64,000 nucleotides of DNA from Euphorbia lathyris (Eukaryota; Streptophyta; Magnoliopsida; Malpighiales; Euphorbiaceae), in NCBI RefSeq assembly GCF_963576675.1, contig NC_088916.1, positions 78,385,501-78,449,500 on the forward strand, written 5' to 3'. Each line of letters begins with the position of its first letter. The first letter of the stretch is position 1. Shown here piece after piece: positions 22,572 through 34,546 of the stretch. The translations under genes and the position numbers were made by a program. A model generated the notes under the pieces. It saw only the letters and a program-made list of their open reading frames with translations, had not been told where the DNA came from and made no database searches.

Positions 22572-25500
22572 CTACCCGGCCCGTTTATATAGGCGCAGAT
22601 TTTCTAGATTCCAGGTGCGCGGGAGCTTTTTTCCGCTCATTTCTTCTATTTCAAAAGTTGATGGTCCCAGCTTCTTGGATACTCTGTATGGTCCGATCCA
22701 GTTGACGCCTAATTTGCCTTTGCCATCTCTGGATTGTATTTTATCCGCTTTTTTCAAGACCAAGTCATTCTCATTGATTATCACTTTTCGCACCCTTCTG
22801 TCATGATATTTCTTGACCCTATTGCGGTATACTGCCATTTGCATGTAAGCTTTTTCTCTTCGTTCTTCAACAGAATCCAATGCATCTCTAATGTTGATAG
22901 GATTTTGTGTGTCGCAATAATAAATTATTCGATCTGTAGGCGACTTGATTTCAACAGGTAGGACTGCTTCGGCTCTATAAACCAGCGAGAAAGGTGTTTT
23001 GCCAGTTGCTGCTTTTACAGAAGTTCTGTATGCCCATAACATATGGGGTATCTCAGCCGCCCAACCTGTTTTTTTATCGCCTAGCTGCTTCTTGATCCCT
23101 TGAATCATGGCCCTGTTGGTAACCTCTGTCATACCATTCGATTGGGGATGGTTTACGGAAGAAAAATGATTCTTGATCCCCATGCTTTTGCAGTATGCTT
23201 TGAACTTGACACAGTTGAACTGGGTGCCGTTGTCAGTTATAAGCTTTTGCAGGATTCCAAATCGCATGATAATGTTCTCTCGTAAGAACTCGATCATTCG
23301 TTCAGGTGTTTAAGCGGTTACTGCCTCCGCTTCTACCCATTTGCTGAAGTGGTCAACTGCGACTACCAAGTACTTCCTTTTCTTTGTCGTTTCTGGGAAT
23401 GGACCCACTATATCGATTCCCCATGTTGCGAATGGCCATGCCGTCATTATAGAGATTTGTTCGGCTCCGGGAACGTGCTTTTCATTCGCATGGATTTGAC
23501 AGCTGTGACATTCCGCTACCATCTTCTGGGAATCCTCCATCACCTTTGGCCAATAGTATCCCATTAGCTTGACTTTTCTTACCAACGCCGCGGATGCTTC
23601 ATGTGCGCCGCACATTCCTTCATGGAGTTCTCGCAGTACGTAGTCTCCTTCATTGCGGCTAACACATTTCAACCATGGACATGTATATGATTTTCGATAC
23701 AAAGTTCCATCTCGAATTGAGTATCTCGCTGATTGTCCAACTAGCTTTCTGGCTAGGCTTTTGTCATCCGGCAAATCTCCCTGCTCCAGATATTGGCGGA
23801 TGGGTATCCGCCAATCTTCATCATCTTCCAGCTCTTCAATGACCATAATCTGATCGACTTCAAATGCCGGTGCGGATCTTATCTCCAAATTGCATGCTTT
23901 TTGATTCCATGGTTCTCTACTCGCCGCTGCTTTTGCCAGTTCATCAGCCTTTGTGTTTTGGCCTCTTGGAACATGCACCATTTCCCAGATGACTCCCTTG
24001 TGTGTTAACTCCTGCGTCAATCTGCCTACTACCTGATGGTATTTGACCAGATCTTCTTGTTTCACCAGATAGTTTTTTGTGATCTGATTTATCATGAGTT
24101 TAGAATCGCTGTAGATCACCACTCTTTCTGGCGTAAGTTCATTAAGCAGCTTCAATCCGCATATCATTGCTTCATACTCTGCGGCATTATTGGTAGTTTC
24201 GAATGTTAACTTTGCCGCATAGTACAGGCGAATAACCTCCGGACCTTTGATGACGACTCCTAGTCCAGCTCCATCCGTGGACAATGCCCCATCTGTGAAC
24301 ATGCTCCACTCTTCTTTTTGTGCCTTTGGACGTTCATCTTCATCCCACGTGAATTCATTCATAAAATCGGCAAGTACTTGACCCTTTAGTGCTGGTCTTC
24401 CTTCGTAGCGAATATCGAATTCCCCCAGGCGAATTGACCATTCCATTAATCGGCCGGATGCGTCAGGTTTCTGCAGTACCTTCCGCATTGGAATTCCGGT
24501 TCTCACAATGATAGTATGTGCCTGAAAGTATGGTTTTAGCCTAGCCGCCGTGGTTATCACCGCGAGAGCCATTTTGTCCAACTTCGAATACCGAAGTTCT
24601 GCATCCTTCAAGACTTTGCTCACATAGTACACTGGATATTGTTGGCCCTCTTCTTCTCGCACCATCACAGTGCATATCGCCATACTGGTGACGGATACGT
24701 AAAGAAATAAATCTTCTCCATCCTCCGGCCTGCTCATTAAGGGCGGATAGCATAGCAGTCGCATTATCCCTTCGAATGCTTCTTGGCAATCCGCCGTCCA
24801 TTCAAAGGACTTAGACTTTTTGATGGCGTTGTAAAAAGGTAGACATCTCCTAGCTGAGCATGATATGAATCGCCCTAATGCCACCAGCCGCCCGTTCAGT
24901 CTCTGTACTTCCCTTATGTTCCTCGGTGTCTTCATCTCCATTACCGCTTTAACTTTCTCGGGATTCTCCTCGACTCCTTTGCCACTAACAATGAAACCCA
25001 GGAATTTTCCCGCTCTTGCCCCAAATGTGCATTTCTCTGGATTCAATTTGAGGCCATATTTGATTAGCACTTCCAGGATTTCCTTAATGTCCTTCGGGTG
25101 GTTCTGCATCTTCTTGCTTTTAATGATCATGTCATCCACATAGATCGAGAAGTTCTCGCCCGATTTGTCTGAAAATATTTTGTTCATCATTCGTTGATAT
25201 GTTGCTCCCGCATTTTTCAGTCCAAAGGGCATCACCTTGAAGCAGTAAGTTGCCTGATGAGTTATGAATGATGTCTTGATTTCATCCGCCTTCTCCATGG
25301 GTATCTGGTGGTAGCTGGATTTCACATCGGTGAACGATAAAGCCTCAAATCCTGCAGTTCCATCTACTAATATATCAATGTTAGGCAGCGGATACATATC
25401 CTTCGGACATGCTTTATTCAGATCTTTGAAGCCGACGCACATTCTGTACGTTCCATTTGGCTTTTTGACTAGCACCACATTGGCTAGCCACTCCGGATAC

Positions 25501-28193
25501 GTGACTTCTCGAATCGCATCCGATTTTAGCAAATCTGCCACTGCTTTTTCAATCGCCTTCTGCCGCTCTGGAGCGTGTCCTCTCTTTTTCTGTCGCACTG
25601 GGGTTGCACCTTTGTCCACATTCAACCGATGGGTTGCTATATCTGGACTTATTCCTTTCAGCACTTCATTCGGAGCGGCGAATGCCGACTCGCATTGGAT
25701 CAACACCTCAGTAATGGCTTTCTTCGTTTCCTCGGGGAGTCCTGCCGCTATTCGTACATTCTTGTCATTTGAGATGGCGAATAGTTCTGTTTCTCCTAAT
25801 GCTTCTGCCGGCAACTTCTCATCAACTTTATCCTCTTCATCTGGCTTTGGTTCAAGTGACAATGTATAGGCTTGTTGAGACACAAGTTGATCTCCTTCAA
25901 CTATGACTCTCCCTTGGTGTGTTGGCAAATGCAATGTCAAATGCTTCATTGAGATGAGCGACTCCGTTTCCGATAGGAACGGATGCCCTAGAATTATGTT
26001 GTAGGCTAACGGGAGATCAACAATTGCGAATTCTAGATCACCTCGCCATTTTAGATTCTTATCGCCCATTTCTGCTTCCAACACCACCTGTCCACTTGTT
26101 TGAGATGATTGACCCCCAAAACCAGTTACATCCATGAATGTATGTTCCACTCGCTCGTCATTAATTCCCAACTTGTTGAATGCAGTCCGAGTAATAACAT
26201 TACAAGAACTGCCAGTATCAATAAGGACCCGCTTAACGTCCCATCCTTCTACGGCCATCGTAATCACCAAGGCATCCGCATGCGGCTCCGTGATTCGCAC
26301 AAATGAGTAATTGAGGGCATCCCCCCTATGCGTGTTGCTTTTTCGCTGTTCACGGCGAGCCCTTTTTGTTGGCGGCTCATAGATCCCGCCAGCTATCACG
26401 TTTATCACCCCTTTCTTCTGTTTCTTTTCGGGCCTTGCTTCTCCCTCATGCAGGAGCGTTGTTTTCTCATCAATCGTTTCTTTTCTTACGAATTGGCTTA
26501 GCTTGCCCCTCTCAATCAGCTTTTCTATTTCCTTCTTCAGTTCATAGCAATCGTTCGTGTCATGGCCGTTCAATCTGTGGAACCTGCAATATTTGTTAGG
26601 ATATCGCCCCAAACTAGTTCGGCCTTTCGCCTCGGGGAACCGCACATCCTTCTTCAGGGGGTTCTTTTCGATCCAAAGTAACACCTCCTGGCGAGTCGTA
26701 TTCAATGGTGTTTGATATCCTCCCCCTTGAAAGGAGCGATCGCTTCTGCGAACAAAATTACCCTTGGACTGGGTCTGGCGCCGATTGTCCGAAGTGGATC
26801 TAGCAGCATCTCTCTCTCTCCGGGTTTGAGCTCTATGTTCTCTGTTGACATCGTCCACTTCCATGAATTCCTTAGCTATCTTCATGAGTTCGGCCACTGT
26901 GCGCGGCTTGTTGCGGATGATTTCCTCCCGCATGCTCCAATCCGTGGTTCCATCCGCCATGATGTTGCGAATGCTCACGATATCCGGGTTCTGCAACCCC
27001 ACCAGAATATCATTGAATGCGACAACAAATTCCCTTAAGGAATTATAGTTCCTCTGTTTGATCTCCTTCAGCTGCCTATCCGTCACATTCGCTGCTTTAC
27101 AGCCCACAAACTTTGCGCAGAAATCACGACTGTATTGATTCCAGTTGTGAATAGATTCAGCAGGTAAAGATCGAAACCAATCAGATGCCGCTCCGCCTAA
27201 AGTGGTCGAGAATAATCTGCAAATTATGCTTTCACTCGCTCCGGCAACATCCATTAATTCTCTGTAGTTCCTGACATGAGTCTCAGGATCAGAATTTGGA
27301 TCCCTATAGTATTTAGGTATCGCCGGCGCCTTTATCCTGTGATCTGGTATAAATTCCCGTAATGACGGAGCAAAAGGCGAATCACTCTGCACCTCTGCTC
27401 TCGCCCTAGGCGTGTACCCCATTCGCTCCATCATGTTCCGTAGTTGATCTTCCAACTCAGGATGGGGTATTCGCCGAATCTCCTCCATCCGCTGCTGGTG
27501 AACTCTGGGTGACATCCACCCGCCAATTGATGTTGAGATTTGTTCTCGCCGTGGTTCTAGCCGCCGTCCGGTTATAGGATCAAAGTTCCAAGTGTGCTCC
27601 TGCCCAGACGTATTCGCCCCAGACGTCATTAACTCTGAATGCCCGCAAACCAAAGGCTCCGTGTGTTGTAGTGGAAGGATTCTTGGTATTCCCGACGTCG
27701 GTTGGGATGTTTGCCAGGTTGGATGGATCGTCATACTAGGATCGTGATACGAGTAGTTGCCTGGGTGGCTGTGTGGGTTCATGCGACTACTCTGACCTAT
27801 CTGATTTGGCTCTCGAGATGGCTGCGGAAGCGCCGATATGGTGGCAGTAGTCGATGGTTGTGTGGAGATGACAACAGGTTGTTGAGGAGCAGCCGCCACG
27901 GCGTTATTGTGATCAGCGATTGCGGTTAGTAAACCAATCATCCGATCCCCCGCCGCTTGGCTCATATTTGAAGCCAAGACTTGTCCTGCCATTTGGACGA
28001 AATCGCTATTGGACATCTCCATCTCAGTTTGCACTTGGACTTCCAATAATGGACTTAATTGTCCCGAAGGGTTCGTCGAGCTAGGCACCACAGATTGTGT
28101 ACTCGCAGGCTGCGAATTCGCAGTCCGTGGACCCCTTGAGTTCATACTAGTTGATCTGGTTGTAACGCCGGTCGTTCGTGATGGTTCTGACAT
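22572..28193 (-). pseudogene. Gypsy gag-pol with a stop in integrase
   Basis: One frame runs from Met at 28193 to an internal TAA at 23310-23312 (1627 codons), then on in the same frame to 22572 (about 245 further codons). Order: capsid region with FSTTLGGAASDWFRSLPAES; zinc-knuckle-like CRFHRLNGHDTNDCYELK; protease VLIDTGSSCN (Asp near 659); reverse transcriptase with LPFGLKNAGATYQ and YVDD (Tyr near 1018); RNase H; second archaeal-type RNase H with FTDGALSTDGAGLG, NNAAEYEA and YSDSKL; integrase HHCC zinc region (about 1500-1545); catalytic core with DIVGPFP before the stop, and DNGTQF and NHPQSNGMTE after it. The stop falls between the first and second catalytic Asp, so full-length integrase would need readthrough. 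No other lesion was seen. Confidence 0.93.
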
Positions 28194-28251
28194 GTTTTTT
28201 GGGTACCTTTAACCAAATGTTGGTAAAAAAGGTCCACGATCACCGCACCAA

Positions 28252-28709
28252 TGATAACTTGCTGAATCCGATTTGATGATCTCCGCCGGAGTTACGTGCA
28301 AAACAGAACCGGAGACGGGATCTCCGGGAAAACTCTCCGACGATCTAGTCAGTTCTTTGTATGAAGGTTGGTAATAATAGCATTACGGGGAAAAATGTGA
28401 ATGTACCTCTCCCCTTTGGCCTTATGGCTTTTTATAAGTGTTCTTAAGTAACCGCCGAGGGCGGTTACTCCTTCCAGGCCACGTTCCGAGGGCGGTTACT
28501 CCTTTTTAGGCCATGTCCCTTTCGTGGCTTTCGTGGCAACAAACGTGGTATCGTTTGTTCTGAGTGGGAGTTTTGATGCTCCATTTAGGAATTCGGAGCA
28601 GTTACTTACTTCACCCGCTTCCTCTATTCGGGCTCTATTCGGGTCCCATCCGATCCTAAACCATGGGTCTAAGTATGGGCTGGGCTCGGTTTGGCTTCGC
28701 GGATCATCA
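28252..28709 (-). repeat. Gypsy 5' LTR
   Basis: 458 bp; differs from 18590-19047 at about six positions, mostly transitions. TG...CA ends are intact. Confidence 0.95.
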
Positions 28710-29075
28710 GATGTCTATTAAGCCAAAAAACTAAATTTTAGTTTTTTTTTCATAAAAATAATCGACACGTGATAGCCATGTGGCGCATATGTGGATGTCA
28801 TGTGTCATTTCGGTTAGAAATATGAGTTGTCTCATATTGACGTATCACTTATGTCATTATTTCGATGTTTTTTAATCACTGAAATCGTCATAGTGACTTA
28901 ATTGAGACAAAACTCAAAATTGAGTTATTTTATTGAGACAAATTGAAGTTGAGTGACCATTTTGAGATGTAAGTTCAGTGACCAATGATGCATTTAACCC
29001 TATATATAAGACTGGAAGAGTAGAAAATTTAGAAGAAGTGTTTTTAGAGATTTTTTTTGCTTAGTTGGTATCTTA

Positions 29076-30182
29076 AGGATCTGTTTGGTTCAGCTGTTAG
29101 CTAACAGTTGTTGTTGTTGTTTCTATTAGTTTAGACCGCGCAATTATCATGTTCGAGTCGTGTTCATGTCATGTCATTTCGGGTTCGTGTTAAAAAGAGT
29201 AAACCTAAACCCAATCCAAAAACTTTTATGTCACAGTCGTGTTAACTTGTTCAGGTTAATGTTGATTTCGTGTCGTGTTTTCGGGTTACACGTAATTTTG
29301 TTATGCATATATATATTAATGATAACTTTTAAAAAATATAAGAGGATATGATACTATTTTTAAATACATTATGTCATTTTTAGATTAATATGTTAATACT
29401 ACCCATCTAAAAGTCTGATAATATCATGTTAGAAGGTGTTGCAATGTGTTTATAACAATTAAGGAGGTTCGAATTATATTTGCAAATAATAATTATAATT
29501 TTGTTATCTTTATTAATAAATTGACATATAAAAACACGAGAGAATATAACAATAATTTTATATATTCATGTCATTTCGTGTCATTTTCGGGTTAGCTTAT
29601 CAACCCTAACCCAACCAAAAACTTTGTGTGTCAACCCAAAAATGACACATTACTTACTAAGCTAAACTCAAACACTAAAATTGCGTGTCATGTGTATTTT
29701 TGCCACCTCAGTTAGTTGTTTGCGATTGTAGTAAGCTGTTTGTTATTAGCTGTTTAATTATTAGTGTTTGGTAAAATTATATTAAACTGTTGCTGTTAGT
29801 ATTTAAAATGTCTAATATGGACATGTGTTAAATTAATCAACAAATAAATTATAAAATAAAAAGTATATTACACGGATTAATAAAAATGAAAAATAAAAAA
29901 GTAATAATTTTTTTTATTGAACGCAATAGAACCTTGTTCTTTCGGTAATCATGTTATAGAAATAGAAATAATGTTAAAGAAGAAACATATTTTGTGGAAA
30001 TAAGAAGAATAATTTTGCAAATAACAAATAACTACAAACAACTGTTTATGAAAAGCTCCAAAACGCTGCAGTTTCCAGAGAAAATGCTAAACGCTCCAGT
30101 TATATAAACTTAACCAAACGCTATATTTCATGCGGTTTGGAGTGTAACGCTAAACACTCATCCGAAAAGCTGAAACAAACAC
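29076..30182. repeat. Old fold-back element K with repeat J inside
   Basis: The left end CTGTTTGGTTCAGCTGTTAG and the reversed right end GTGTTTGTTTCAGCTTTT are related, and inner words for AGCTGTTTG recur. Ends of this type are typical of PIF/Harbinger-like elements. The target duplication is not clear. Repeat J (29126-29712) splits the left arm. Confidence 0.45.
29126..29712. repeat. Dispersed repeat J, copy 1
   Basis: Starts near TAGACCGCGCAATTATC and ends near TTTTTGCCACCTC. It matches 58045-60742 (copy 2, split by a hAT element) and part of 15281-15465. No coding capacity; class unknown. Confidence 0.6.
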
Positions 30183-30212
30183 TATATATGAGTTTACATT
30201 ATCTCTATACCA

Positions 30213-30722
30213 AAATAAGTCTAATATTTTTGAAAAAGTATCAATATGGGTTCCACATATAAAATAACATCAATGTAGGCTTAAGGGGTGTTTGGTTGCT
30301 AATTTTATGCTCCTATTTGTCTTTCACTTCAAAAGGGAGAGTTTTAGGTATTTGGTTAGTGACATCCTGTTTGCATTTTAGATCTGAAATGTAGCCTTTT
30401 ACAAAAGCAGAGAATCCATGTTTTTTTTGGAAAAACAACATTTTCCAACAGCAAACAAACAATAGGTAAAACAAACGAGCCCTTAACGTTTAAAAAAGAG
30501 TTCCAATTTAGGCATTGATAACTAATTTTGATACGTCATTCATATTACTTTGTTAAATTCTGATTTCTCTCTCCACGTACAATAGACTGAACTTGAAGGA
30601 GTAATATGAATAACGTGTCACATTCCATTACCGAAGCCTAAATTAATACTTCCCCAAAAACCATAGATCTATTTTGGTACTTTATACTTAAAAACTATAT
30701 TAATATCATAAATACCATTTTG
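30213..30722. repeat. Fold-back repeat N, copy 1
   Basis: Shares long text with 35707-35975 and 51465-51725: both arms contain GTATCAAT and, centrally, TCTCTCTCCAC around an inverted repeat of TATTCATATTACT. Its left arm is interrupted by a Tourist-like element at about 30286-30484. Confidence 0.65.
30286..30484. mobile_element. PIF/Harbinger (Tourist-like) MITE inside repeat N
   Basis: About 199 bp with ends GGGGTGTTTGGTT and, reversed, GGGCTCGTTTGTTTT, at a TTA/TAA target. The paralogous repeat at 35707-35975 shows the unoccupied site (GGCTAAACGTTTAAAAAA), which supports the boundaries. Confidence 0.72.
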
Positions 30723-31374
30723 ATTGATTTGCATCACACAATTTTTTTTTTGTCAACATGTAATTTTTTTTTGTTTCAGTTTCTTCACACTATTTTTTTT
30801 TTTGTGTGAAATGTGACGTTGAAAAAATAATAAGCTTATTGTGTGATATAACAAAACTACGTAGTTTTGATGATAATTGTAAAAGGCAAGGTGGTAAATT
30901 TGTAAACAAAAGGAAAGAGAGGATAGAGAAAATTGTTTTATTTCTTTTCTTTAAAATACATTTTCCTGACCTTTCTAACCTCGTTTTTTGAAAAATTTTA
31001 TACTATTAGACTCGTCTAAATTAGACGGTCATTTTGAGATCCCTGAAGCTCAGGTAAAAAAATTTCCGGTGAACGGAATCCGGGTGGGCGTTTTCCAGCG
31101 AGAAAAAAAGTATCCAGAAAATTCTCAAAAAATTTCAGAAAATGTAAAACATTATTCTGAGAAACTTTAATTCTTGGGTCAAAGTAGGATTTCTTACAGT
31201 TTAGTCCCAATAAAACTTTTTCCTTAATTTTATCTACTTTACATACTTCAACAATTTGTTGGGTCAAAACCGTAAGGAATCTGACTTTGAACCAAGAATT
31301 ACAGTTTCTTAAAATGATGTTTTACATGTTTTGGAATTTTTTGATAATTTTCTGAATACGTTTTTTGTCCTACT

Positions 31375-31885
31375 TACATTGTTCCGACAATGTACGAAAT
31401 TGTTCCAAATCAGTGTACCGTTGTTCCAACATAATACTTATATTGTTCCAACAGAATAAATCAGCGTAGCAATTTTTCCAATAAAATAATTATATTATTC
31501 CAGCATAGTACTTATATATTGTTCCAACATAATAAATCAGTTCTTCAAAAACACACACATAATAAATCAGTTTACTAATTGTTCCAAATCAATTTTATTA
31601 TCTATGTCTTCAATTTCATTTTTGTTTTTTAGTATTTAATATAGTATCTTCAAATTTATATTAGTTATATTATTTAGAAAATAATTCTAATTCTTATATT
31701 CTCCAACAGAATAAATCTGTGTACCAATTGTTTCAGTGTACCAATTTTTCAACAGAATATTTATATTGTTCCAACAGAATACTTATATTATTCCAACAGA
31801 ATTGTTATATTGTTCCAACAGAATACTTATATTGTTTCAACAGAATTGTTATATTGTTCCAACAAAATATTCCAACACATAGTGC
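31375..31885. repeat. Degenerate TTGTTCCAACA minisatellite
   Basis: The motif ATTGTTCCAACAGAATACTT and variants recur many times, tightest at about 31745-31870 where the spacing is near 27 bp. No conserved protein is encoded; open frames here are a by-product of the repeat. An inverted repeat centred near 31230 lies just upstream. Confidence 0.75.
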
Positions 31886-32410
31886 CAAACGAAGCCCTAA
31901 AGGATTTTAGCTGAACGGAGGATGGACATCTAATAACAGGCAAAAGAACACGTTTGAAATATGGACCAATAAGAATGCCTTATTCTTTATGTAACCACGT
32001 GGACCAATGAAGTAAGAGTTCCAGACTCGACAAATATTAGTCTATACTTTCATGCATGGAATCACGAGATGACAGTTTAGCCTAATAAAGCTCACTAATC
32101 TTGCCAACAAGCATATGTCCCAGAGCTTCATTAGGATGCACAAACTGCCCAACTACCAAGATTTCCCCTAACATCATATAAATAGAAAATAAAAAAGTTC
32201 GTTATGGAGTTAAAGGTACACATACATACTCTGCTAAAACCCTAATTCTCTCCACTACATCATCTCCTTCCACTCAATAGTGCTAGCTTAAGCATCAGAG
32301 TGAGATCGTCTTTCCTTGACCCATCCATAATCTTTTATCTTATCTCAAGCAATCCACTAAACTGACAGGTCATCCGAAAGCCTACTCCGAAAATCCTCTC
32401 ACATCACTTA

Positions 32411-33161
32411 GGTCCCGTTTGGTACGTTATAATGAACGTTGTAATGGAATGTCCATTCCAATGGATGTTCATTACTATGTTTGGATTGGTCTATTGATTT
32501 TGTCATAATAGAATCACAATTACATCACTAAATTTTTCTTTACAAATTTATGTAATGGGGATTACATAAAAAATATGCATGAATTCTCATTACGACTAGC
32601 CCAAATACATATTTTTTTATTTATATTTATTATCCATAATTCTTATTAAACGGTAAAACGTAAAATGAGAAAAACATGGAAAATGCGAAGAACGGAGAAA
32701 ATGTGAAAATGGAAAAACACAAAAACACGAAAAATAGAAAAAATGAAAAAATGTGAAAAACGAGAAAAAATATGAAACATGAAAAACGAAAAAATAAGAA
32801 AAAACGCGAAAGATGGGGAAAACGCAGAAACCGAAAATGGAAAAAACGTGAAAAACTAAAAACATGAAAAACACGAAAAATGCAAAAAACAGAAGAACGT
32901 GAAAATGCGAAAACGAAAAAAACGAACAAAAACTAACAAGTTTTTAACCATCTTATATGGATAATGTTTCCATCGAAATTTCTAACTACATTTGACAAAA
33001 CAAACATAAATGTTGTAATAATAATTACATTTCACCATTTTTTTTTAAATTTGCCAACTAAACATGGTAATAGAATCATTATTACATTCCATTCCATTAC
33101 AACTTGATTACATTATATCATTGATTACATTACATTGCATTACATCGTACCAAACGGGAAC
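32411..33161. mobile_element. PIF/Harbinger-like non-autonomous element L
   Basis: A 751-bp element with inverted ends GGTCCCGTTTGGTACG and GTTCCCGTTTGGTACG and a 3-bp TTA duplication (32408-32410, 33162-33164), the hallmark of PIF/Harbinger. Both arms carry words such as CCATTCCATTACAA. The centre (about 32655-32940) is a purine-rich degenerate run of GAAAAACGYGAAAAA-type units, which creates long Phe-rich minus-strand frames without meaning. Confidence 0.88.
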
Positions 33162-33681
33162 TTAATAAATGCATTGTGTAAATTCAATATTGCTACACCT
33201 TGGAAACAAAGTACTTGAGAGATCATCCTTGTTAATTAAGTTTAATCTCAAACCTAATTGCAACTTCATGGGTGCAAATACACATGGAAACCACTAAAAC
33301 CCTAATTAACGAGTCAAATGGTAATTCCAGAAAGTTGAATCAAGGTCCATCCATGCATTAATTTGATGATAATGCTACATCAAAATAAGAGTGGAGAAGG
33401 GCATACAAGTAATGAAACGGAAATTGCAGAAAATAGTGCAAATTTGCACCTACAACGTGGACCAATAAAACATCATGTCAATCTGTATATCTAAAACGTG
33501 GACCAATGAGAATGCTTCATTTTTTATGTAACCGTCGTAGCTATGCGGATCAATGAAGGAAGAGTTCCAAACTCTGACAAATATTAGTCTATGCTTTCAT
33601 TCATAGCATCACGAGATAGCGGTTTAGCCTAATAAAGCTCACTAATCTTGCCAGCAAGCATTCCCCGTTGATCAGGAATAT

Positions 33682-33847
33682 TCACATGGACCTTAATGAT
33701 CAAGCGAATTTGATCATTCACCGTTAGATCTAGACTTATTAAATCTAAGCCGCATAATGCTTTGAATCTCCACCTTAAGATTCTAATAAGCCTAGATTTA
33801 ATAGTGAATGGCCAAATAGTACATGGTCATTAAGGTCCATGTGATCA
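33682..33847. mobile_element. Fold-back MITE, copy 2 (pair with 1784)
   Basis: Bounded by inverted TCACATGGACCTTAATGA; the interior is the reverse complement of the copy at 1784-1946. It interrupts the second block P of the duplicated MADS upstream region and is absent from the first block P, so it came after the duplication or was lost from the other copy. Confidence 0.82.
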
Positions 33848-33978
33848 AAACCGCCCCATTGATATCCCAACACGTGTCTCATAGCTTCATTAGGACGCAC
33901 AAACTGCGTAACTACCAGGATTGCCTCCCATATCATATAAATAGAAAAACATGTTATGCAATTAAAGGTACATATACT

Positions 33979-34180
33979 GTAACGACCCGGTCCGGAGTGG
34001 GTGGTGCTGGGGTAAAAGGCCTGAGCAAGGAGCGACGCTAAAAGATGACGATGGGGATAGGAATGAACTGAATCCTACATCGGAAATGGAGAGAGAGTGA
34101 CTGAGGCTTATTAATAAGTTAGGAACCAATACATACAGACGCGTTTTAAAGCCGTGTGACCGCCAAGTGTTGGATTTAGG
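33979..34180 (+). repeat. LTR-like fragment (TGTAACGACCCGG)
   Basis: Begins TGTAACGACCCGG and continues with TCCTACATCGGAAATGGAGA and ACGCGTTTTAAAGCCGTG, wording I associate with a common family of short plant LTR elements. Only one truncated piece is present, sitting between blocks P and Q of the upstream duplication. Confidence 0.45.
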
Positions 34181-34546
34181 TTAAATACACATGGAAAGCA
34201 CCATAAACCCTAATTAACGAGTCAAATGGTAATTCCAGAAAGTTGAATCAAGGTCCATCCATGCATTAATTTGATGACAGTACCACATCAAAATAAGAGT
34301 AGAGAAGGGCATACAAGTAATAAAACAGAAATTGCAGAAAATAGTGCGAATTTGCACCTGCAAAGCTGTTTAATTTAGCTAAAACAGCAACTTCATGTAT
34401 GAGGTTTTGGCAAAACAACAACACTCAGGTCTTTTTCATCCACAGACTTTATTTTTCTTTCTTTTATTCAATGCAAGAGTAAATAAAATTGAAATTGGCA
34501 TAGTTTGTTGCTCAGGCTAGAAAAGATAGACAAAGAAAGAAAGCCC

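Larger units (their letters stand above)
18590..28709 (-). mobile_element. Ty3/Gypsy element, Tat lineage
   Basis: A full-length 10.1 kb LTR retrotransposon oriented on the minus strand. The LTRs (18590-19047 and 28252-28709) are 458 bp each, begin TGAT, end ATCA and differ at about six sites by eye (1.3 percent). The 5-bp target duplication GATGT (18585-18589, 28710-28714) is perfect. A duplicated RNase H (gRH plus archaeal-type aRH) and an antisense ORF next to the 3' LTR are hallmarks of the Tat lineage. A purine tract AAGGGGGAGGCATG abuts the 3' LTR (about 19048-19063). Inside the 5' LTR the next bases read TTGGTGCGGTGATCG, the likely primer-binding region, tRNA not assigned. Confidence 0.96.
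18075..28724. mobile_element. Mutator-like fold-back element D, inside C
   Basis: The middle layer. Left part 18075-18589 begins GGCTTAATAGACATCTAACC; the last 10 bp are at 28715-28724 and, reversed, begin GGCTTAATAG. A perfect 9-bp target duplication AAAAAACTA (18066-18074 and 28725-28733) places D inside C. The two arms are inverted repeats of about 200 bp around a short unique centre (about 18290-18370). The Gypsy element interrupts D about 10 bp from its right end. Confidence 0.92.
17832..29000. mobile_element. Mutator-like fold-back element C, split by nested insertions
   Basis: The outermost layer of a three-level nest. Left arm 17832-18074 begins GGGTTAAATGTATCATTGG; the right arm (28734-29000), reversed, begins GGGTTAAATGCATCATTGG. 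The arms are long near-inverted repeats. A perfect 10-bp target duplication TATATATAAG lies at 17822-17831 and 29001-29010. Without the inserts the element would be about 500 bp. It has no coding capacity. Confidence 0.92.
31945..34360. repeat. Duplicated upstream region of the MADS gene
   Basis: Two blocks occur twice in the same order. Block P is at 31945-32220 and again at 33485-33975; block Q is at 33281-33455 and again at 34182-34360. P includes TTTAGCCTAATAAAGCTCAC and TCATATAAATAGAAA; Q includes GAAAGTTGAATCAAGGTCC. The second P carries a MITE insertion (33682-33847), and between the second P and Q lies an LTR-like fragment. The first pair is separated by a PIF/Harbinger-like element. 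The second Q ends about 220 bp upstream of the MADS TATA box. Confidence 0.85.

Noticed and set aside
32617..32929. Phe-rich minus-strand frames
   Set aside because: Produced by the purine-rich degenerate repeat inside PIF/Harbinger-like element L.
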